NCBI GenBank assembly: GCA_028691535.1
Contig: JAQUZB010000003.1
Location: 84,492 to 148,491, forward strand
DNA length: 64,000 bases
From: Candidatus Altimarinota bacterium
GTDB taxonomy: Bacteria; Patescibacteriota; Gracilibacteria; BD1-5; UBA6164
Direction: 5' to 3'
Position numbers and translations under genes: made by a program. Shown piece after piece: positions 56,268 through 64,000 of the stretch (positions are counted from its first letter, which is position 1; each line of letters begins with the position of its first letter). The notes below the pieces were generated by a model that was not told where the DNA came from, ran no database searches, and was given only the letters and a program-made list of their open reading frames with translations.

Positions 56268-57357
56268 ATTTTACTATTTCTTTTAATTTTTGTTCAAATT
56301 TACTAAGTGAAAAATCATTTGCTCTTTCCTTGCAATCTGCTTTCATATCTAAACATTTTTCAACTGTCAATTTGTTAACAGCTTCAACTATATCTTCAAT
56401 TTTTAAGTCAGCATTGATTAAATAACCAGTTTTAGAATCAATTATAGTTTCTTTTAATCATCAATCATTTACTCATAAAACTGGTTTTCAAGCAGCCATG
56501 CTTTCAACTGGACTCATACCAAAATCTTCATCAATTGGTATATAAATAGTAGCAATACAATTCCCTACATAATCTGTAAAACCTACATTTCAAGGTAGAG
56601 TTTTAAATTCTATATTTGAGTGTCATTTTGCAAGTGAAAAAATCTTTGATTTTTGAGGATCATTTTCTCAATATATAACAAGTAATTTTTTATCAGGCAT
56701 TAACTTAAATGCTTCTACTATTTTATCTACTCTTTTTGCATCACTAAGTCTTGCAAAACTTAGATAATAATCTTTTGTGCTTATATATTTAAATTCTTTC
56801 AAATTAACTGGTGGATATAAAACAACACTATCAATTCATAGAAATTTTTTAATTCTTTTTTGTGTATTTATAGAATTTGTTAAAACCAAATCCATTTTTC
56901 TTACATCACTTTCATAACTTTTTTTAAAAACATAACAAAATAATTTAAAAATTGGTTTTATAAAAAAAGGAACTTTTTTAAGATATAAATCATGTAAATC
57001 ATAAATATATCTAGGTGGAGTATGACAATAATAGATTTTTTTAGAAGTTACATTACAATTTCTAACAGAACTGATACTATCTCCTGAAAAAATTACAGTT
57101 TCGTAATTTTTAAGAAATTTTGTATTAAATAAAAATGCCCATTTAAGTTTTATATGTCTAAATCATTTTTTAAATATCTCACTTGATACTGAAATCATTT
57201 CTCATTTAAATCACTCTTTTCTTAGATCAAAACTTCATGCACTAAAAAAACCAGATGCTAAATCAGCATTAAGTGCTTTTGCCATCATAAGTATAAGCCT
57301 TTCTCATCATCATTTATAGAGAAAAGTATCGTGCATTATTATTGTTTTATTTTTCAT
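56266..57357 (-). CDS. Family 4 glycosyltransferase
   Basis: 363 aa GT-B fold. The acceptor half begins [20 protein letters not shown]. The donor half holds SFARLSDAKRVDKIVEAF, then VVLYPPVN and EDFGMSPVESMAAGKPVLG, the ExFGxxPxE motif of GT4. It adds a sugar to a cell-surface glycan. Its start overlaps the MutS stop by 19 bp, so it is translationally coupled to an apparently unrelated gene. Confidence 0.92.
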
Positions 57358-58727
57358 TTTAATTCATTTAATTTGCTTAAAGCTTCCATTGGTGTCAGAT
57401 TATTAACATCAATTTTTTTCAATTCTTGTTCCACTATACTTTCACAAAAAACCTCTTTTTCTATAAATTCTACTATTGGTTTACTTCAAATAGTAAGTTG
57501 ATTTCAAAAAACTCAAGAGTGTTCTAATTCTAATTTTCTTAGCATTTTCTTTGCTTCCAAAATAGTTGATTGTCATAATCAAGCAATTTTTGCAACTTCT
57601 AATCAAAAAGATTTTTTGATTCCTCCGGGAATTATCTTTCTAAGAAAAACTAAGTTTTCATCATTTTCTCAAACTGCAACAGAAAAATTTGAAACTCCTT
57701 TTAGATTTTTTGATTCATCTATTAATTCATGATAATGAGTTGCAAAAAGTGTTTTTGCTTTTATATTGTCGTGATTTTCTTTTAGTATTGCCCAAGCTAA
57801 ACTCATACCATCATAAGTACTTGTTCACCTACCAACTTCATCAATTATTACAAAACTATTTTTTGTAGAATTATTTAGTATATTTGCAACTTCCTGCATC
57901 TCAACCATAAAAGTTGATTGTCCTAAAAACAAATTGTCTTGTGCTCAAATCCTAGAAAAAATCTTATCCGTTATTGATATATTTGCTTCCTTAGCTGGAA
58001 CAAAACTACCAATATGTGACATAAGTATAATCAAAGCATTTTGTCTCAAAAAAGTAGATTTTCATCACATATTTGGTCAAGTAATTATATGAACATAATC
58101 ACTATTATTTAATTCTAAATTATTACTTATAAAATCAGTTACATTTTTTTCAATAATTGGATGTCTTCAAGAAATAATTTTTAAATTTGAATTATTGTTT
58201 ACTATTGGTTTTACATAATTATTTTCATAAGCTACTTGAGAAAGTGCTGACAGGAAATCTATATTTGAAGTTATATCTGAAACTTTTTTTATATTTTTAT
58301 AACTATCAAGTATTTGTTCTCTAATTTGCAAAAATATTTCATATTCTCTTGATGATTTTTCATTTTGTGCTTCCAAGAATTTTTCTTCAAATTGTTTTAA
58401 TTCAATAGTTACATATCTTGAAGCATTTACCAAAGTTTGCTTATGTATAAATGAATCTGGGATTTTTGTAGTTTGACTTTTTGGAATTTCTATAAAATAA
58501 CCTGAAACATTTGTATATTTTATCTTTAGATTTGAAATTCAAGAACTTTTTGATAGTTCATTTTGATAATTTGTTAACCAATCTTTTGAATTGTTGATTA
58601 TACTTCTAAATTCATCAACAATAGAGTCATATCAATCTGCAATTATTTCTCATGAAGTGAGTGAATTTTCTGGATTTTCTTTAATTGAAGACTCTAGTAA
58701 TTCGATGATTTTTTCTATTTCTATCAA
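57339..58727 (-). CDS. MutS-like protein lacking the N-terminal mismatch-binding domains
   Basis: 462 aa from TTG 58727; full MutS has over 800. It begins inside the core/lever domain ([18 protein letters not shown]), then [18 protein letters not shown] and [19 protein letters not shown], Walker [28 protein letters not shown], Walker [17 protein letters not shown] and the C-terminal helices. Domain I (with the Phe-x-Glu wedge) and domain II are absent. In-frame sequence upstream is short and ends at TAA near 58810, and a divergent gene starts at 58858, so no room remains for them. Confidence 0.9.
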
Positions 58728-58857
58728 AGTAATAAATTTATATTTTAAATTTGATTTAATTTTAGTTATAATAAAAGTTTTGTAAAGAAAATATTTACTT
58801 GAAAAATAATCTTATTTCTATAAACTTTTAAATAGTTAAAAATAAAAACGAAAATCC

Positions 58858-60465
58858 ATGATAAAAGTACATAAAAATGATTCGATTGTAGATATAATTA
58901 TAAAAATTAAAAACAATTCTGAAAAAGAACTTATAATAGAGTTTCCTTTTGGGCATCCTGTTTTACATAATCATACTTCTCTAAAAATCATAAAAACAAA
59001 AGCATGAAAAAGAGAATTAATAATTATAACAAATGATAAAACTGCAAAAAAAATATGAAAAAATTTGTGAATAAAATATTCTATAACTGATAACCCAGAT
59101 TTAGTAGAATATAATTATACATTTTTTGAATATTTTTTGTATACATTTAAAAGTTATTTTAGAGAAATAAAAGATATTTTTTTACAAAAAAATCAAGATT
59201 CTATAATAGTTAAATACAATAAAAAATATGGAAATTGAAAGATATGATTTTTTATAACATTTATCTTTATATCATTTTTCTTACTTCTATTTATATTTTA
59301 TTTTGCTGTAAATAAAACTTATATTTATATAAGTCCTGAAGTAGAAGTAAAAACAAAAGCAAAAAATTTCATTTTTACTGAAATGAAAGAAGATGAATTT
59401 GTACTTGATGAAAATACTATAAAATTAAAGAAAATACAAAAAACAGTTTCAATAACTGAAAAGTTTGGTACATCTTGAATTTCAGAAAAAACAGTTTCAA
59501 CCTCTAGATGAAAAATTACACTATACAATTTATTTAGTGACAAGATAGATTTAATAGCAAATACGAGAGTACAAACTATGTCATGAGTTACATTTTTAAT
59601 AGAGTGAAGTGTAAGTATACCACCAAGCACAGTAAGTTGAAGCTGAGAAGTTATCCCATGACAAATAGATACATATGCTATTTCTAGAAATCACGATAGT
59701 GATTGAAAGATTTCAGGATCGAATGCAAATATAAAAATATGAACTAAATTAGAATTGCCTTGATTAAAAACTGATAAAGATAAATTGTATGCAATTGCGA
59801 GTAGCGATTTCAAATGAGCAAATGACAATTATACAAAAGTTTTAAATAAAGAAGATATAGAAAATGCAAAAATAATTCTTAGATGAAAAATAGAAAATGA
59901 AGCACTTAAACAAATAAAAGATGACATATTAGAAACAAATAAATCAAACAATGTAGAATTTGAAATATTATGAATAAATGATGTAATAAAATATTCTGAC
60001 TTTTCAGTTTTTTGATTAGAAAATTTAAAAGTATGAGAAGAAATAGAAAGTTTCCAACTATGAGCAACTATAAAAATATCAACTTATTCTTATAATAAAG
60101 AGCTTCTTATAAGTAAGATGAGAAATGATATAAAAGATAATATTTTGACAGATATAGAAGAAATATTGGAAATAAATTCAAATTCTCTAAGGATTGCAAA
60201 TATTATATGGACTGAAAATAATCCTTATTCAATAAAAGCAACTGCACAAGTAGAAGTACAATTTATACATAATTTTTTAAGCAAAAATAACAATTATGTT
60301 GAAAGACTAAAAACAGTTGTTGCATGATTAAATAAAGATGAAGCTGAAAAAATATTATTAAATAATAGTAAGATTAGTAATGTAAAGATTGAAACAAAAC
60401 CATTTTTTATAAAAAATGTTTCAAAGATAACTGATAATATAATTTTTAAAGTAAATAAAGAATAA
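58858..60465 (+). CDS. Baseplate-J-like membrane protein of candidate-phyla type
   Basis: 535 aa. A charged cytoplasmic N-terminal part (1-130), one TM helix (about 140-160) and a large beta-rich outer part. It contains GKITLYNLFSDKIDLIANTR, VSIPPSTVSGSGEVIPG and LYAIASSDFKGA, resembling the baseplate J/gp47-type domain often annotated in candidate-phyla bacteria. Here it is cell-encoded, with no phage neighbours. Possible roles are a surface or contractile-structure scaffold (inference). It is divergent from mutS and ends in a strong terminator. Confidence 0.82.
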
Positions 60466-60490
60466 AAAAATTGCCTAAGGCAATTTTTTT
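60466..60490. terminator. Terminator
   Basis: Stem AAAAATTGCC with loop TAA and GGCAATTTTT, directly after the baseplate-J-like stop and before the convergent helicase gene. Confidence 0.9.
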
Positions 60491-60501
60491 ATTCTTTATT
60501 T

Positions 60502-62313
60502 TTATTTATTTCATCTATAACCACCTCTTGAACCTCAAGAAGAAGAACCTCATCTATAACTAGAACCTCTACTACTAGATTTTCTAGCAAAACCAGATCA
60601 AGATGAAGAAGAACTACCACTTCATTCTTTTTTTGATTCTACAATTAATGGTTTAACAGGATTAAATTCTTTAAATTTTTTAAGAACAAAATCTGCATCA
60701 TCATTTGATAAATTTATAAATGAAAATTCTCTCATTATATCAATATTACCTACATCTCATAATTTAGACGAAGTTTCTTTTTCAATAAATTGGATTAAAC
60801 TTCATGGACTAAATCAATCTAATTTTCATTTAGCAACAAATAATCTTTTTTGTCATTCAACTCAACTAAATCATCTATCAGATCTATCTCATCTTGGAGC
60901 TCTATCATTTCTATCACCTCTATCTCATCTACTATCAGAAGAAAAACTTTCTTCTCTTAATTCACTATAGTGAGTTGTTGAAAATTCTTTTCAATAACTT
61001 TCTTTTAAAATAGCAGCTAGAATTTGTTCAGGAGGATTTCCTAAATCAAGTAAATCTTTTGCTAAATCTATATAGTGTAATTCATCAACATTTAATAATA
61101 ATTCTTTTGTATTGTCTACTAATCTTTTTTTCTTAAATTCAATTACATCAGAAACTTCTGGCAATTTTTCAACTTTAATTTTTGATTTAATAGCAGTCTC
61201 AATCCAAGATAACATTCTAGAATCTTTTCTTGATACAAATGAAATAGCTTCTCATTTATTACCTGCTCTACCAGTTCTACCTATTCTATGTGTATAAGTT
61301 TCTGGATTATCTGGAAGTGTATAATTAACTACATGAGTTAAATTATTTACATCTATACCTCTAGCAGCAACATCAGTAGCAACAAGGATTTTTATAGCAC
61401 TATTTTTAAATCTTGAAAGAGTTTTTTCTCTTTGTTTTTGATCAATATCTCAGTGAATTCATTCTACTTTGTAACCTCTACTCATAAGTCTAGCAGCTAC
61501 ATCATCAACATCAGCTTTTGTTCTACAAAATAATATACCATAGAAATCAAATTCTACTTCTATTACTCTACAAAGTGCTTCAAATTTATCTCTTTCATTA
61601 ACTTTATAACATTTTTGTTCAATATTTGAATTAGTTAATTCATTTCTTTCAATTGTTACTAAATCATGATCTTTGATATATTTATTTACTATATCTTTAA
61701 TACTTTTTGGCATAGTAGCTGAAAAAAGTAATACTTTTTTATCTTTTGGAGTAAAAGTAATTATTTCTTCTATTTCTTCTTTAAAACCAATATTTAACAT
61801 TTCATCAGCTTCATCTAAGATAAAATATTTTATTTTATCTATATTTAAAGTTTTTCTTTTAGTTAAATGATCTATAACTCTACCTGGAGTACCTACAACT
61901 ATTTGTGGTCCAGCTCTTAATCCTGATAATTCATCTCTGATATTTTGTCCTCAATAAAGTAATTGAATTTTAACTGCACTATCAGCAAATGATCTAATTT
62001 CTTCAGCAACTTGTATAGCAAGTTCTCTAGTTGGTGCTAATATAAGAGTTTGGATATCTCTAGAATTAGTATCAATTCTTTCTAAAACTGGAAGTGCAAA
62101 AGCAGCAGTTTTACCTGTACCAGTTTGCGCTTGACCAATAATGTCTTTGTTACCATTTAAAAGTAATGGTATAACTCCAGCTTGAATTGCACTTGGGTAT
62201 TCATAACCTTTTGCAGTTATTTTAGCAAGCATTTTTTCAGATAATCCTAAATCCGAAAATTTAATTTTCGTAGTAGTATCAACTGCATCTATTTTTTTCT
62301 CTAACATTGTCAT
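60502..62313 (-). CDS. DEAD-box RNA helicase (DeaD/CsdA type) with Gly/Arg/Ser-rich tail
   Basis: 603 aa. The Q motif region ([26 protein letters not shown]), Walker [15 protein letters not shown], a DEAD box on [24 protein letters not shown] and a DbpA-type RNA-binding domain (RLFVAKGKLDGFSPGSLIQF) are followed by an RGG-like tail with SSYRGGSS. It unwinds rRNA or mRNA structure. The core has few UGA codons and uses GGT, while the tail uses UGA often. An unusually long leader (over 200 bp) lies upstream. Confidence 0.94.
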
Positions 62314-62553
62314 TTTTTTATATATAAAAAATTAAAACAATTAAAAAAAGAACCGCAAATATAGCAAGTTCTTCTTTTATAAAAGAGAACTTCCAAATAA
62401 AAAACAAATAATAAGTATAATTAATTTTTCGCAGTATATTCCATTAACCCAAATTAATTATATCCCATTATATTGAGTTTTTTCGGAAATTATTTTTTTA
62501 ATCGAGCAGATTATAGTTTTTTTAAATTATAATGCAAGTTTTAATTAAAAAAG
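62314..62553 (-). promoter_or_regulatory. Long structured leader of the DEAD-box helicase gene
   Basis: A 240-bp region without genes. A near-perfect inverted repeat (AAGTTCT..CTTTTA/TAAAAG.AGAACTT) spans 62366-62392. On the minus strand it is followed by GCGGTTC and a T7 run, like an attenuator. Long leaders control other DEAD-box helicase genes by autoregulation or cold shock. Regulation here is inferred from structure. Confidence 0.5.
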
Positions 62554-62587
62554 AAAAAATGATAGATAAATATCTATCATTTTTTTT
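62554..62587 (-). terminator. Terminator of the CYTH gene
   Basis: Perfect stem AAAAAATGATAGATA with loop AA; the TAG stop of the CYTH gene lies within the stem. T-tract on both strands. Confidence 0.85.
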
Positions 62588-63482
62588 CTATAACTTTTGG
62601 TTTATCAGCTGGTCTAATTTCTACAACTTTTGCTCTCTTTTCTCAAACTATTTTTTCATCTCAAACTGGTTTTTGTTTTATAATTTTTCTTGGATTTTTT
62701 TTAGGTTTTGGAAAAGTTTTATATTCATGTCAATAAATTTCAAACAAAGTTCTAGAACCTCAATTTGATTTTTTGTTATTTTGTAATCATAAAGCAGTTA
62801 TATAAAAATCCGCTATTTCTTTACTTGCCGCTTCTATTTCAAGGAGTGTTGGCATTCATTTATAATCATCTATATCAAATTTAATCTTTCATAGTTCATA
62901 AGCAACTCTTTGTTTTTTCTTTGCTCTTGTTTTATAAAAACCTAAATAATGTAATAATTCGGTAAATAAAACAATGTTATTTATTTTAAATTCTTTTTCA
63001 TAACAAACTCTCATTACTTCAGAATCTTGGTCTTGTTCTTCTTTTCTTTTAATAGTATAATAATAAGAAGAATGTCCTTCTAAATCTCTTTTTTCTCTAA
63101 TTCTAAAACTTACTTTTCAATCTATTGATTCAATATGTCAATTATCAAAATCATAATATGTATCAATAATAAGTCATTCAAAAACCTTTTTAGCTCATGC
63201 TTTATTTGCTAAGTTATCTTCTAATTTAACTTTATCAACATCTAATATTTTTAGTTCTTTTTCTTGTTCAAGTCAATTAATCAGATTATCACTCAATTTT
63301 AACAAACCATATTCATGTGATTTTATAAGTAATTCTGTTAAAGAATTTTTTCAAAGAATATTATCAATTTCTAATTTAGTAAATTTTTCAACTTCCTGCA
63401 TTTTTTTTGGAAGTTCAATTAAATTAGTTTTTAAAAATTCAAGAAATCTATTTACATCTAAGTGTTTAGGAGTATCTACCAT
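62574..63482 (-). CDS. CYTH domain protein (triphosphate tunnel fold)
   Basis: 302 aa. A helical N-terminus (1-85) precedes a CYTH domain at about 86-245: LIIDTYYDFDNGHIESIDG, KVSFRIREKR, YYYTIKRKEE, FYKTRAKKKQRVAYEL, KFDIDDYKGMPTLLEIEA. Alternate Arg/Lys/Glu line the tunnel. The C-terminal tail is Lys/Pro-rich (KPKKNPRKIIKQKPVG). It may hydrolyse tripolyphosphate, ThTP or similar. The stop is read as KK-Gly-TAG, with UGA just before TAG. Confidence 0.88.
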
Positions 63483-63566
63483 CAAAGAAAATTAATATAT
63501 AATTATCTTTAATATAAATAAAAAAACTAATAAATCAATAGTTAATTAATTATAACTTAATAATAA

Positions 63567-63769
63567 ATGGAAAAAATAAAAATAATATTCAAACAGCACT
63601 CATATAATATACATTTGTAAAAAAATATGGATATATCATCAAAATTATTCAAGATAACAAAAACATATATCTTTCTGCTTTTTTACCATATGAAAAATAT
63701 CACATTCATATAGAACCAAATATTAATCAAATATACAAAGTATTCATATCAAACATAGCTTTAAATTAG
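63567..63769 (+). pseudogene. Broken small ORF (possible frameshift)
   Basis: ATG 63567 gives MEKIKIIFKQHSYNIHL then TAA at 63618. One base out of frame, an open stretch continues VKKYGYIIKIIQDNKNIYLS and ends SNIALN at TAG 63767. The two join if one T is added before the A7 run, giving about 66 aa. Otherwise the 404-bp gap 63483-63886 shows only AT-rich sequence. No family is recognised. Confidence 0.3.
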
Positions 63770-63886
63770 TGTGTAATTATTTATATTATAAAATAATATT
63801 TATTAATACAAAATTATATATAATAATTAGACACGAATAAAAATAAAAATATAATATAGAAAATTAAATCACCTAATAAAAAATAA

Positions 63887-64000
63887 ATGCTAGAATTTAT
63901 AAACGAAAATATAAACATAATTTTAATTATTTTTATAATAATTTGATACTGAATTATTGAGTTAATTCTTAAAAATAGTATTAAACAAATAAAAAATATA
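63887..64000 (+). CDS. Membrane protein, N-terminal fragment at window edge
   Basis: 38 codons are seen and the frame continues past the end. It starts MLEFINENINIILIIF and has one TM helix with two UGA-coded glycines, then ELILKNSIKQIKNI. The start of MscS-type mechanosensitive channels looks similar, but the fragment is too short to decide. Leader is aaataaATG without SD. Confidence 0.5.

Noticed and set aside
58858..60465. Prophage or contractile-tail locus
   Set aside because: Only one baseplate-J-like protein is present; no capsid, terminase, tube, sheath or integrase gene is adjacent.
1..64000. UGA read as Trp (Mycoplasma-type code)
   Set aside because: Trp would destroy the K+ filter, P-loops and GxG turns. 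UGA sits at Gly positions while TGG sits at Trp positions.

Overview
All coordinates assume that UGA is read as glycine (translation table 25). Under the standard code nearly every gene here breaks into fragments. With UGA as Gly the frames join into complete proteins with intact motifs: the TVGYGD filter of a potassium channel, the P-loops of MoxR and a GspE-type ATPase, and MutS. TGG still encodes Trp where Trp is expected. This, with very low G+C, mostly absent Shine-Dalgarno sequences (A/T-rich leaders such as ataaatATG) and several gene types typical of candidate-phyla bacteria (FISUMP-tailed pilin, baseplate-J-like protein, DUF4105), points to Candidatus Absconditabacteria (SR1) or Gracilibacteria (BD1-5). 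The window looks chromosomal. No IS element, prophage module, CRISPR array or rRNA was seen; the only tRNA is tRNA-Cys.

Layout. 0-6.1 kb: a minus-strand Bat operon (BatD-like, MoxR, DUF58, small membrane protein, BatA, BatB, BatC-like TPR). 6.2-10.7 kb: a Kv-type channel with a zinc-ribbon tail, a type IV pilus-type ATPase, a membrane spermidine-synthase-like protein and a pirin. 10.7-19.6 kb: a redox/signalling block with ApbE, two OmpR-type two-component systems (one kinase frameshifted), a ferric-reductase/rubredoxin/FAD-reductase fusion, exported proteins and a DUF2202 ferritin-like protein. 19.8-29.8 kb: PadR with a PspC membrane protein, a nuclease-like protein, a DUF4105/papain-like pair, a MATE exporter and VanZ. 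29.8-35.6 kb: a MEMO-CapA fusion lipoprotein, then photolyase, DUF1295, DUF2177, TspO and DUF523-DUF1722, resembling light-stress operons elsewhere.

35.8-44.2 kb: pseudouridine synthase, PEBP lipoprotein, hydrolase, tRNA-Cys, GatC-RecF, an Ig-like surface protein and an M23/lysozyme-like wall hydrolase. 44.7-50.5 kb: ArsR, membrane fusion protein and RND pump, interrupted by a short G+C-rich plus-strand insert with a strong SD, a 24-residue basic ORF and a terminator. 50.5-58.7 kb: YmdB, a membrane protein, a sugar-phosphate transferase, a FISUMP pilin, TsaE, STAS, a glycosyltransferase and a MutS lacking its N-terminal half. 58.9-64 kb: baseplate-J-like protein, DEAD-box helicase with a long leader, CYTH protein, a broken small ORF and a partial membrane protein.

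The main themes are envelope and surface structures (pili, wall hydrolases, capsule-type enzymes) and oxidative, light, metal and redox stress. The best candidates for new biology are the 10.7-19.6 kb redox block, the G+C-rich insert at 48.15-48.31 kb and the truncated MutS.
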